Source: an uncultured Oscillospiraceae bacterium (GTDB taxonomy: Bacteria; Bacillota; Clostridia; Oscillospirales; Oscillospiraceae). Taken from it: a stretch of 64,000 nt of DNA. The notes below the pieces were generated by a model, which ran no database searches, had not been told where the DNA came from, and saw nothing but the letters and a program-made list of their open reading frames with translations. Within the stretch, counting starts at the first letter, position 1; each line of letters begins with the position of its first letter. The stretch covers positions 27,881 to 91,880 of the forward strand of contig CAKTPV010000009.1 in assembly GCA_934591815.1 (NCBI GenBank). Reading direction: 5' to 3'. Below, piece after piece: positions 24,989 to 33,213 of the stretch. Position numbers and translations under genes: made by a program.

Positions 24989-25044
24989 CTCGTTTATTAT
25001 ATCTTTTCCGCAAAGGGAAGTCAATACATGCTGAGTTATGCGAA

Positions 25045-25060
25045 AGTCTCAAATGAGACT
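25045..25060. promoter_or_regulatory. Additional palindrome in the divergent region
   Basis: AGTCTC-AAAT-GAGACT, a perfect 6-bp inverted repeat of Crp-site geometry but different sequence. It could be a second regulator site or a leader hairpin. Confidence 0.45.
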
Positions 25061-25080
25061 GACAGTAAACGGCGCCTTGT

Positions 25081-25098
25081 GGTAAGATATGACTAACC
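25081..25098. promoter_or_regulatory. Operator 3 of the Crp-type regulator
   Basis: GGTAAG-N6-CTAACC, one mismatch from the core of operators 1 and 2, ending 26 bases before the start of the GTPase gene. It links the opposite operon to the same regulator. Confidence 0.6.
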
Positions 25099-25124
25099 TG
25101 TGTGCAGAAAGTGGGTAAAGCAAT

Positions 25125-25826
25125 ATGCGGAACATGATCCTGTTTTCCGGCTCTTCCGCCGTGGGAAAGACAACGGTTTTGAAATCGCTCCTGCCGATGA
25201 TCCGACAGCGAGGCGGACGACCCGCTGTATGTAAGATCGACTGCTTGGGGACGGATGACCACAGGGCCTATCGTGCTATAGGCTTGCCGTGTGTGGTGGG
25301 GCTGAGCGGGGACATCTGCCCGGATCATTTTCTGGTGTCCAACCTGCCGGAGCTTTGGAACTGGACAGAGCGTGTCAAGTGCGATCTGCTGTTTCTGGAG
25401 ACGGCAGGGCTGTGCCACCGGTGCTCCCCTGCCACCCGGCGGACGGTGGCCGGCTGTGTGCTGGACTGCACCTCCAGCTGCCGCGCTCCGGAAAAGCTGG
25501 GCCCCATGTTGACGCAGGCGGACTTTGTTGTGCTAACGAAAATTGATATGGTCTCCCAGGCCGAACTGGAAATCGTGTCCTGGCAGGTGAAACGGCTCAA
25601 TCCATCCGCAGCCCTTTTCCCGGTGGACGGACTGGCCGGCTACGGGACTGAGCTGTTGGCACAATGGATCATGGACCGTCCCGGTACAGAGGACTATGAG
25701 GGAGACATCCTACGCCACAGTATGCCCAGCGGTGTCTGCTCCTACTGCGTGGGCGAACAGCGAATTGGCAGCGCCTATCAGCAGGGGGTTGTCGGGAAGA
25801 TCGACTTTGAGGAGGCGGTGCCATGA
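25125..25826 (+). CDS. Cys-rich SIMIBI-class GTPase, HypB/UreG/CobW-like
   Basis: A 233-residue soluble protein. Walker A is GSSAVGKTT (residues 8-16); the second nucleotide motif CDLLFLETAGLCHRCSP resembles the switch region of HypB (ENVGNLVCP) and UreG; TKID serves as the guanine-recognition motif. It has many Cys, grouped as CHRCSPATRRTVAGCVLDCTSSC and, near the end, GVCSYC. HypB and UreG use GTP to deliver nickel to enzymes, and CobW relatives handle cobalt or zinc, so a metal or metallocofactor role is likely but not proven. Its stop overlaps the next start as ATGA. No target enzyme gene adjoins it. Confidence 0.75.
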   Translation: MRNMILFSGSSAVGKTTVLKSLLPMIRQRGGRPAVCKIDCLGTDDHRAYRAIGLPCVVGLSGDICPDHFLVSNLPELWNWTERVKCDLLFLETAGLCHRCSPATRRTVAGCVLDCTSSCRAPEKLGPMLTQADFVVLTKIDMVSQAELEIVSWQVKRLNPSAALFPVDGLAGYGTELLAQWIMDRPGTEDYEGDILRHSMPSGVCSYCVGEQRIGSAYQQGVVGKIDFEEAVP

Positions 25827-26566
25827 AGAATCTAACCATTTTGCGAGGTCACGGAAAAGGCGGAGTGCCAGAACCCTTCCAATCTATTGTGCTCTCGCGG
25901 GGAGAGTTATGGACAATTGTAGGAAATACCGGTTCCGGGAAAAGCCGTCTGATCAAAGACATTGAACAGCTATCGGACGGGGATTCGGTGACCGGACGCC
26001 ATGTGCTGTTGGACGGTGCCGCCGTCCCTATAGACTGCCGCCAGCGAGAATCTACACGGCTGGTGGCGCATTTGGGGCAGAATATGCGGTTCGTGCTGGA
26101 TACCACGGTGGAGGATTTCCTGACGCTCCATGCCCAGTGCCGGGAAAAGGCCATCTCTCCCGCTGCGGTATTGGAACTGGCAAACGACATCACGCCGGAG
26201 CCGGTGTTTGCCTCGCATAACCTCAATCAGCTCAGCGGCGGCCAGGCCAGGGCGTTGATGATCGCGGATATCGCGCTGGTCTGCGACAGTCCTGTGGTCC
26301 TAATCGACGAGATTGAAAATGCCGGTGTGGATAAGGAGAAGGCGTTCCTGCACCTCAAAAACCAAGATAAACTGGTGCTGGTGGTCACACACGATCCCCA
26401 TACCGCCTTGATGGCCCATAAGCGAATCGTGCTGCACGGCGGCGCAGTCACCGCAGTGGTGGAGCGTTCTCCCCAAGAAGCAGAACTGTATGGAGAACTA
26501 AGCCTTGCCTACCAGCAGCATCAAACCTATCAATCCCTGCTCAGGAAAGGAGCACACCTACTATGA
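25823..26566 (+). CDS. Stand-alone ABC-type ATPase of unknown role
   Basis: A 247-residue nucleotide-binding domain with Walker A GNTGSGKS, signature QLSGGQARALM, H-loop VTHD and Walker B VVLIDEIENAG, where the usual DEP is DEI. No permease gene belongs to this operon, so it either energises an unlinked transporter or works as a soluble ATPase. It overlaps both neighbours by four bases (ATGA), which implies one functional unit with the GTPase and the leaderless binding-protein-like gene. I do not recognise a characterised family. Confidence 0.7.
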   Translation: MKNLTILRGHGKGGVPEPFQSIVLSRGELWTIVGNTGSGKSRLIKDIEQLSDGDSVTGRHVLLDGAAVPIDCRQRESTRLVAHLGQNMRFVLDTTVEDFLTLHAQCREKAISPAAVLELANDITPEPVFASHNLNQLSGGQARALMIADIALVCDSPVVLIDEIENAGVDKEKAFLHLKNQDKLVLVVTHDPHTALMAHKRIVLHGGAVTAVVERSPQEAELYGELSLAYQQHQTYQSLLRKGAHLL

Positions 26567-27519
26567 CGACTGTTTTACTCTACTGGAACCATATCTGTGT
26601 TCTGCATAAGGGAGAAAAGCAATTCCTCGATCGACTGGCTGAGCGCCTGTCAAACGAGGACATCGACCTGCGAGTCCGCTATTTCGGGCTTGGATACCCG
26701 GAACATATGTCGGAATACATGGCCAGACCGGATGCCATTCTCCCGGATCTGATCGTCTCCGCTGATCTGGAGGTCTTTGAAGATTCCCGCATTTATCGGA
26801 AGCTGGAGAAGGACCTCTATCCCGTTACCAAATGGTTCCCGCTCCGGGACGGCGGTGCGCTGGATGCGGTTAGGCGGGACAATCGGCTCCTGCCCTTCGT
26901 GTCCATCCCGCTGGTCTACTACACCCGGCAGCCGGACATATGTGAGCGCACCGCCCTCAAGGATTGGGACGGCCTGGCCTTTGGCGGCATCAACAACTCC
27001 GCCGCCAAAACGGTGGTTAAAGCAGTCTGGAATCGATGGGGGGAGGAGGCTGCCTGTGGCCTGCTGGAAAGAAGTAATATTGCAGATATGCCGATTGGCG
27101 CGTTTCAGGCGGTTCGTATGAGCCAGAGCCAGACGGCGCTGGTGCCATCTATCTACGCCCTCCGGGCGGATGGGCGGGAGACTTTTCTTCGGATCCCGCA
27201 GGAGGGGCCTGTGCTGGTGCCATCATACTTCTGCGCCCGCACCTCCGTACCGGAACCAGCAGCCCGCCGGGTGGCAGAGAGCATTCTGTGTCCAGAGCTG
27301 TGCCAGTTTTATGTGGAGCAGGGGGACCTGATCCTCTACCCGGATTGTCTGGACATACATAGCCGGCAGGAAGGCGCGCGGTATATGGTTCCATCCACAC
27401 GATGGCTCTCAGAAATTGATCCAGAACACTTCTGCGAGGTTTACTGCGGGCGGCTTCCCACAGCGAAGTGCCCGGTCCGGCATGGTGCCGAAATGTATGC
27501 TGATCGTACGCTCCTGTAG
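26563..27519 (+). CDS. Leaderless substrate-binding-protein-like protein
   Basis: A 318-residue protein with features of periplasmic binding proteins: an opening strand (TTVLLYWNHICVL), a hinge-like GLAFGGINNSAAKTVVKAVWNRWG, and YFCARTSVPEPAARRVAESIL in the second lobe. It starts without a signal peptide or lipobox, so it should stay in the cytoplasm. It has ten Cys, with several in the last third (CPELC, YPDCL, FCEVYCG, KCPV). Possibly it carries a ligand for the GTPase and ATPase encoded just before it. The fold assignment is by eye and moderate. Confidence 0.55.
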   Translation: MTTVLLYWNHICVLHKGEKQFLDRLAERLSNEDIDLRVRYFGLGYPEHMSEYMARPDAILPDLIVSADLEVFEDSRIYRKLEKDLYPVTKWFPLRDGGALDAVRRDNRLLPFVSIPLVYYTRQPDICERTALKDWDGLAFGGINNSAAKTVVKAVWNRWGEEAACGLLERSNIADMPIGAFQAVRMSQSQTALVPSIYALRADGRETFLRIPQEGPVLVPSYFCARTSVPEPAARRVAESILCPELCQFYVEQGDLILYPDCLDIHSRQEGARYMVPSTRWLSEIDPEHFCEVYCGRLPTAKCPVRHGAEMYADRTLL

Positions 27520-28073
27520 GGCTTTCACAGACATCTGGCTCAGCTGGTGTTATGCTGTATTCACAGTTTTGTTTCCCTGACTTGTAACTACGCTCTGCGT
27601 GTTGATGAAACACTGGACGGCCGCTTGGCCAAGCGGCCCATTTGCTGTTTCCTGAGGTCAGGTGAGCAACGTTCCTTGGGCAGTGCCTTTTTCTGCTAAT
27701 ATGCAGACATCTCTGCCTGAAAATTCGGTTGCGAGTGCTTTTGCGTTATAGTACAATAATCATGCTAATCAACGTTTTTTGAGGTACGATATGGATGAGC
27801 ACAATCGTATATTATGTGCTGACACAGTGAGGAGGGTTCGCGGTGAAACATACAAGAACCAAGATGATTTGTATTGTCATAGATCATACTATCGGAATTG
27901 CATTCGATAGTACATATCTAAAAAAGGATCACGGAGTGAAGTATGGCATATTTAGTGTTCGGCTTCATTTCAATAATAGTGCAGAAGGCAACGACTGACT
28001 TAAATGCATGAGATGTTATACCGAGAATGGTTCCTGGAGACACATTAGGGCGATGAGATTGAGGTGAAAATAA
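27520..28073. other. Non-coding gap with a palindrome
   Basis: No credible gene in 554 bases. It contains a perfect 20-base palindrome (27619-27638, arms GGCCGCTTGG and CCAAGCGGCC) followed by CATTTGCTGTTT, which may terminate the GTPase operon. The right part (27700-28073) is AT-rich and degenerate. Confidence 0.5.
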
Positions 28074-28481
28074 GTGGCTCAGAATGACAAGATCCAACTA
28101 TTCGAGGACAAACGCATTCGTACCGCATGGGACGAAGAAAAGGAAGAATGGTACTTTTCCATTGTCGACGTCTGCGAGGTGTTGAGCGGCACAGATAATC
28201 CTCGCCGTTATTGGAGCGACCTCAAGAGGGAACTAAAATCTGAGGGCGCAGTCGAACTGTACGAAAAAATCGTACAGTTGAAAATGACTGCTCCCGATGG
28301 CAAAAAGCGCCTGACCGATGTGGCTGACACTGAGCAGATTCTCCGAATCATCCAGTCTATTCCCTCGCCCAAAGCGGAACCGTTCAAGCTGTGGTTGGCA
28401 CAGGTTGGACGGAAGCGCATTGAAGAAACCATTGACCCAGAGTTGACCATCGAGCGAGCTCTGGAAACGTACCACAAGTGA
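28074..28481 (+). pseudogene. Truncated BRO-N phage antirepressor-like gene
   Basis: A GTG start with GAGGTG upstream opens a 135-codon frame for the BRO-N domain: IRTAWDEEKEEWYFSIVDVCEVLSG, DNPRRYWSDLK, and ADTEQILRIIQSIPSPKAEPFKLWLAQVGRKRIEE. Complete relatives continue for a further 130 or more residues after the region ALETYHKKGY. Here the frame reaches TYHK and stops on a TGA supplied by the first bases of the 259-bp repeat. The gene was thus cut by the repeat or by recombination at it. A shorter copy of the same gene occurs at 32408. Confidence 0.75.
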
Positions 28482-28733
28482 ACAAACAGGTTTAGATGCC
28501 ATGCGGTGAAAACCGCGTGGCATCAAGCCTTTCCGGGGTTTCCCACACCCCGATTTTAACGGTTTCGAGCATGGATGTCAGAGCCGCCTGAGAGGCGTTC
28601 GACGTGATTTGAACCCCTCTTTTTCTGCTTCCTGGCGAAATAATCGGATGCAGCCCCCTTTTGTACGAGGAAATTCCTCGCAAAAGGGGGCTTTTTTCAT
28701 AAAAAAGTTTCACAAAGTTTAGAACGCCGGTTT
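28475..28733 (+). repeat. Structured 259-bp repeat, copy 2
   Basis: Matches copy 1 (18584-18842) with about 14 differences and two balancing single-base indels in the terminator stem. All main hairpins are kept: at 28517 A is changed to G opposite T, in the GTTCAA/TTGAAC stem A is changed to G opposite T, and in the small stem T-G becomes C-G. The terminator stem is at about 28652-28697. The copy joins a truncated BRO gene on the left and ends 20 bases before the stop codon of trkA on the right. Confidence 0.8.
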
Positions 28734-28753
28734 CCTGCCGCCGGAGGTGACAA

Positions 28754-29401
28754 TTACAGCCGGAAGCACTTTTTCAGCGCCGTATACTCGCCCAGCACCA
28801 GCAGCGTCAGATTGCCGTCCAGCACGGTTTCCGGCGAGATATTCACGTCAGTTTTGTCGTTCCGCTTCACGCCGAGGATGTTGACGCCGTATTTTCGGCG
28901 GATGTCCAGCTCACCGATGCTGTGCCCCTGCCAGCTGTCCGGGACGGCGACCTCGATAATGGCGTGCTTTTCGCCCAGCTCTATGTAGCTGAAGATGTGG
29001 TTGGCGGTGTACCGGATAGCCGCCCACTTCGCCAGCTGCTTTTCCGGGTATGTCACCGCGTCCGCACCGTTACGCAGCAGAAATTTTGCCTGTACATCCC
29101 GCTCGGCGCGGGACACCACATATTTCGCTCCAAGCTCCTTGAGCAGCGACGTCGTTTCCAGCGAGTTCTGGAAGTCTCCGCTGATGGTAACGTAGCAGAC
29201 GTCGTAGTTTCCAACGCCCAGCGAGCGCAGAAAATCCACGCGGGTGCTGTCACCGATCTGTGCGTTGGTGACAAAGGGCATACACTCGTTGACGCGCTCC
29301 TCGTCCCGGTCCACCGCCATGACCTGATGCCCCAGCTCGCTCAGCTGCATGGCAAGGTGCCGCCCGAAGCGGCCAAGTCCGATCAATAATACGTTTTTCA
29401 T
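28754..29401 (-). CDS. Potassium uptake regulatory subunit, TrkA/KtrA type
   Basis: A 215-residue RCK protein. The N-terminal nucleotide-binding domain opens with VLLIGLGRFGRHLA and has the acidic strand end VMAVDRDEERV; the C-terminal RCK_C domain runs from about residue 140 to the end (GVNILGVKRND). Such subunits form a ring at the cytoplasmic face of the K+ channel and gate it with ATP/ADP or NAD(H). It follows the membrane subunit gene by 12 bases in one operon. It is the KtrA/KtrC length, not the double-length TrkA. Confidence 0.92.
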   Translation of the reverse strand: MKNVLLIGLGRFGRHLAMQLSELGHQVMAVDRDEERVNECMPFVTNAQIGDSTRVDFLRSLGVGNYDVCYVTISGDFQNSLETTSLLKELGAKYVVSRAERDVQAKFLLRNGADAVTYPEKQLAKWAAIRYTANHIFSYIELGEKHAIIEVAVPDSWQGHSIGELDIRRKYGVNILGVKRNDKTDVNISPETVLDGNLTLLVLGEYTALKKCFRL

Positions 29402-29413
29402 CGTGCGCTCCTT

Positions 29414-30754
29414 TCAACCTACGGTGATCATTTCCTTCGGATACCGGGCATAGGTCAGATCATGCCCGGAGAATGCGGCGTAGATCAGGGTCAGTCCCCC
29501 GACGCGCCCGAAGAACATCAGCAGAATGAGAATGCCCTGCGACAGCGTACCCAGTTGCGGCGTCAGCCCCAGTGTCAGCCCTACCGTTCCGGCAGCGGAT
29601 GCTGTTTCATAGAGACAGGCGCCCAGCGGCAGTCCCTCCGCCGCACTGATGACCGCCGCACCCGCGAAGGTCAGCCCCAGATACAGCAGCAGGATGGCGG
29701 CGGCATTCCGTACAGCGGAGGGCTCCAGTCTGCGCTTGAAAAGCTGCGGATCCTCTCGCCTGCGGAAAGCGGCGACCGCGTTGGCGGCCAGCACAGCCAG
29801 CGTCGTTACCTTCATGCCGCCCGCCGTGGAGCCGGGCGCGCCGCCGGTCAGCATCAGCAAAATCGTGACCGCCTGTGAGGTGTCGCCCATTTTCGTCAGG
29901 TCTGCGGTGTTGTAGCCCGCCGTTCGCGGTGTGACCGCCTGAAAGAGCGACGCCAGAACGCGCTGTCCCGCGGGAAGCTCTGCAAAATCTGTCAGGAAGA
30001 AGAGCAAGGCCGGAAGCGCGATCAGGATGGCGGTTGCGCTCAGAATGACCTTGCTCTGCATCCGGTACCGCCGCAGGTGCAGCCGATGGGTGCAGACATC
30101 GTCCCATGTCAGAAAACCGATACCGCCCACGACGATCAACAGCATGATGACGATGTTGACCAGCGGGTCGGCCATGTACGCCGTCAGGGAAGGGTAGAGC
30201 GCATCCGCCCGCCCCAGAATGTCAAAGCCCGCGTTACAGAAGGCGGAAACGGAGTGAAACACCGCCATCCACACGCCCTGCAGTCCGTAGTCCCGGCAGA
30301 ACGCCGGCAGCAGCGCAAGAGCCCCGACCAGCTCCACAAGGAATGTTCCCTTCAGGACAAACCGTGTCAGGCGCACGATGCCACCCACCGCCGGAGCGGA
30401 GATGGCATCCTGCATGGCGCTGCGCTCCTTCAGCGAGATATTTCTGCCGGAGAGCATCAAGAACGTTACAGCCGCCGTGATAACGCCTAAGCCGCCGATC
30501 TGAATCAGCAGCAGGATGACAGTCTGACCGAAGCCGGACCAGTAGCTGCCGGTGTTCTGCACCACCAGGCCCGTTACGCAGACGGCGGAGGTGGAGGTAA
30601 ACAACGCCTCGTGAAACGGCGTCCACACCCGCCCTGCCGCCGAGATGGGCAGCATCAGCGCCAGTGCGCCCAGCAGGATCACGCCGGCAAAGCCGAGGAT
30701 CATGATCTGAAAGGACGTCAGATGGCGTTTCAAATGGAAGCTGGATTCTGTCAT
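29414..30754 (-). CDS. Potassium uptake membrane subunit, TrkH/KtrB type
   Basis: A 446-residue channel-like transporter. The four pore loops of the family can be followed: TSTSAVCVTGLVV, SAFCNAGFDIL, QAVTPRTAGYNTAD and ASAAGTVGLTLGL, each holding the single conserved Gly of the selectivity filter. The segment LTGGAPGSTAGGMK is the usual gating region between them. With the TrkA/KtrA subunit it forms a complete K+ uptake system, probably Na+-coupled. ATG 30754 follows GGAGG; a GTG nine bases earlier is inside the ribosome site. Confidence 0.93.
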   Translation of the reverse strand: MTESSFHLKRHLTSFQIMILGFAGVILLGALALMLPISAAGRVWTPFHEALFTSTSAVCVTGLVVQNTGSYWSGFGQTVILLLIQIGGLGVITAAVTFLMLSGRNISLKERSAMQDAISAPAVGGIVRLTRFVLKGTFLVELVGALALLPAFCRDYGLQGVWMAVFHSVSAFCNAGFDILGRADALYPSLTAYMADPLVNIVIMLLIVVGGIGFLTWDDVCTHRLHLRRYRMQSKVILSATAILIALPALLFFLTDFAELPAGQRVLASLFQAVTPRTAGYNTADLTKMGDTSQAVTILLMLTGGAPGSTAGGMKVTTLAVLAANAVAAFRRREDPQLFKRRLEPSAVRNAAAILLLYLGLTFAGAAVISAAEGLPLGACLYETASAAGTVGLTLGLTPQLGTLSQGILILLMFFGRVGGLTLIYAAFSGHDLTYARYPKEMITVG

Positions 30755-30967
30755 AGGACACACCTCCTAAAATCGACTGCGTTCCCAATTGCGCGTACAG
30801 TATAGCACGGTTTTCGCGTTTCGGTCGTGCAGATTTTGTTAAGCATATTCTCGATGAGCCTCCGCCGCGTGACCACCACGGGCAGCGCGGCTGGCGGGGT
30901 CAGCCGCCGACCAGCCTACCGTTCGCCCGTTATAAATCAAATATAGCAGTTCGACCTCAACGGAGGT

Positions 30968-32302
30968 TCAAAATAGCAGCGCCTGCTTTTTTGCCTTGTA
31001 GTAAAGCAATCCGGCTAAATCCGCCAGACCCCAGCCGATCGGGACAGACCACCAGATGCCGGTGACGCCGATGGTGGGGATCGCGGACAGCAGATAGGCC
31101 AGCGCGACACGAGTTCCCAATGAGATGACCGTCAGGACAACGCTCATGCCCGGCTTTCCCAACGCACGATACAGCCCGTAGAGCAGGAACAGGCAGCCGA
31201 TGCCGCAGTAAAATGCGCCCTCGATGCGAAGATACCGCACGCCCTCCAGAATGACTTCGGTTTCTCCGACATCCACAAAAATCGCCATAAGGGGTTTTGC
31301 AAATACGAAGACGAGGGCGGATATGACCACGCAGAAGGCCATGGAAATGCACACGGCGCTTTTCAGCCCCGCGCGTATCCGTGCGCTCTCCTTTGCCCCG
31401 TAATTCTGGGCGATAAAGGTGGAAAAGGCGTTGCCGAAATCCTGCACCGGCATATAGGCAAAGGCGTCGATCTTCACAGTAGCGGCAAAGGCCGCCATCA
31501 CAATGGGGCCGAAGCTGTTGACCAGTCCCTGCACCATAAGGATACCGAGGTTCATGATCGATTGCTGCACGCAGGTCAGCGTGGAGAAGGAGACGATCTC
31601 CTGGATACGTCCGCGCCGCAGGGAGCGGAAATTCCATATAGAACGCACCTGCGGGAAGCGCACAAGCGTATAAGCGGCGATGCCGATCCCTGAAACATAC
31701 TGGGCGATCACCGTCGCCTCCGCCGCTCCGGCAACGCCTCTGCTTAGCCCGATGACAAACCAGAGATCGAGGGCGATATTCAGCACAGCGGAAACAGCCA
31801 AAAAGCCCAGCGGGATAACGGAATTGCCGATCGCCCGCAAATAAGAGGCAAAGTAGTTATACAGGAAAACCGCGGGAATTCCCATGAAAATCACAAACAG
31901 GTATTCGCGCATATCGCCCCACACCTCGGCGGGAACCCGGAGGAAGGCACGAAGTCCGTCCAGACAGGCAAACGATAAGATGTTCAGGAGCACGGTGACG
32001 AGCGCGATAAAGAAAAACGATGCACAGAGGTTCTCGCAAAGAGCCTTCTCATCCCGCTGCCCAAAGCGCATGGAGAACAGTGCGCCGCTCCCCATGCACA
32101 GGCCGAGGATGATGGAGGTCAGAAAGGTCATCAGCGTAAAAGACGAGCCCACCGCCGCAAGCGCATCGCGCCCGAGAAATTGCCCGACGATCAGCGTATC
32201 GGCAATGTTATAGCACTGCTGCAATAGATCTCCCAAAATCATGGGGATGGCAAACAGCAGCATGGACCTGGTGACAGGGCCTCGTGTTAAATCCCGGTTC
32301 AT
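30968..32302 (-). CDS. MATE-family efflux transporter
   Basis: A 444-residue MATE protein. The N-terminal signature LTRGPVTRSMLLFAIPMILGDLLQQCYNIADTLIVG and the second-half repeat (VQDFGNAFSTFIAQNYGA) are complete, with about twelve helices. The start at 32302 follows a GGAGG; a longer frame to 32491 runs through the BRO remnant and is rejected. It is related in order to the Trk genes but not clearly in one operon, as about 210 bases without a gene separate them. Substrate unknown. Confidence 0.92.
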   Translation of the reverse strand: MNRDLTRGPVTRSMLLFAIPMILGDLLQQCYNIADTLIVGQFLGRDALAAVGSSFTLMTFLTSIILGLCMGSGALFSMRFGQRDEKALCENLCASFFFIALVTVLLNILSFACLDGLRAFLRVPAEVWGDMREYLFVIFMGIPAVFLYNYFASYLRAIGNSVIPLGFLAVSAVLNIALDLWFVIGLSRGVAGAAEATVIAQYVSGIGIAAYTLVRFPQVRSIWNFRSLRRGRIQEIVSFSTLTCVQQSIMNLGILMVQGLVNSFGPIVMAAFAATVKIDAFAYMPVQDFGNAFSTFIAQNYGAKESARIRAGLKSAVCISMAFCVVISALVFVFAKPLMAIFVDVGETEVILEGVRYLRIEGAFYCGIGCLFLLYGLYRALGKPGMSVVLTVISLGTRVALAYLLSAIPTIGVTGIWWSVPIGWGLADLAGLLYYKAKKQALLF

Positions 32303-32407
32303 GACACGCCTCCGTATCGTAAGCAATAAAGTACAAGCCGGGAGTATTATAGTGCGATGGAAACGCTTCGTCAATCTGCTGTGCAGCAGAAGAAGACAAA
32401 CTGCATA

Positions 32408-32448
32408 TAAATGACTGCTCCCGACGGCAAAAAGCATTTGACCGATAC
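32408..32448 (+). pseudogene. Short remnant of the BRO-like gene
   Basis: About 40 bases closely match 28285-28325 inside the truncated BRO gene, coding TAPDGKK and LTD in the same order. It lies just upstream of the MATE gene on the other strand. Shows that copies or pieces of this gene were scattered over the region. Confidence 0.5.
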
Positions 32449-32487
32449 CAAACGCACTGATTCCCAGACAACAAAACATGCGGGTGG

Positions 32488-32844
32488 TCACAAGAAAATC
32501 CCAGTAATCGCAGCGGTTACAGGGATTTTCTTATTTCCTCCAAAACACGTTTGTAAGTAACGTGTAAGCAACGTGAGCAATGCCGGTGGTTTTTGCCTTC
32601 CCGTAGGAGCCTTCAGCGGCAGTTGCTGTTTGACATTCTCGCCATCGGCGGGTATACTGACATCAGAAGGTTTCGGCGAGGTTACTTCCGAATGCGTTTT
32701 TGCAGAGAAGGAGGCGGCGCTGATTACCTTCTTTTTTTCTATGTCAATAAGGTCATAGAGATAAGATTTTCCGTCGGAGTCATTGCGTATGAGCAGCGTC
32801 CCACCATAAACGGTATAATGGTCTATGTCTTTTTTTGCGTTCAA
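32488..32844 (-). pseudogene. Possible remnant of a mobile-element gene
   Basis: A 118-codon frame that begins at a TTG without a ribosome site: NAKKDIDHYTVYGGTLLIRND then GKSYLYDLIDIEKK. The first 40 residues resemble small proteins I have seen near clostridial recombinases; the rest is low in structure. The lack of a start signal suggests a 5' truncation. A large inverted repeat (AAGAAAATCCC with GGGATTTTCTT, 32492-32533) sits at its 3' end. Function unknown. Confidence 0.35.
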
Positions 32845-32906
32845 AATAGGAACCGCGAATTGCGTATCATACCGATACCATCCATTTTGCGCGTCTTTAT
32901 CTCCTT

Positions 32907-33059
32907 ATGTATGCCGAGCCGGTCTGTACGCGGCTGACGCTCCTGCTCCTGCCGCCGCTGCTGAAGCTGACCGGCGTCTGGCTTGCCACGCCCATCGCGC
33001 AGGTCGTGACCTTTGTGATCGAGTGGGCAGCCAAGCGGCGTGTGGACGCGAAAAATTAG
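32907..33059 (+). pseudogene. C-terminal remnant of a MATE transporter
   Basis: Fifty codons ending in a stop: EPVCTRLTLLLLPPLLKLTG and WLATPIAQVVTFVIEWAAKRR resemble the last helix pair of MATE proteins. No start signal, no upstream frame. The remaining bases of 32303-33213 hold only the other remnants listed and a terminator. Confidence 0.45.
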
Positions 33060-33151
33060 AATATACGATGGGCGGGGCTGAAAATCGGCGTGCAGCGCTT
33101 GTGAATTGCACAGAATTCTATCCACGCCGTCTGCAAGGCAAAGAGAACAGC

Positions 33152-33185
33152 AAAAGGGTATGTACCGTAAGGCACATACCCTTTT
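33152..33185 (-). terminator. Terminator of the envelope operon
   Basis: Perfect 12-bp stem (33152-33163 with 33174-33185) with A and T runs, 28 bases past the stop of the small membrane protein. Confidence 0.82.
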
Positions 33186-33213
33186 TGTCAGCGATCCTTT
33201 GGGGATACCCTCG

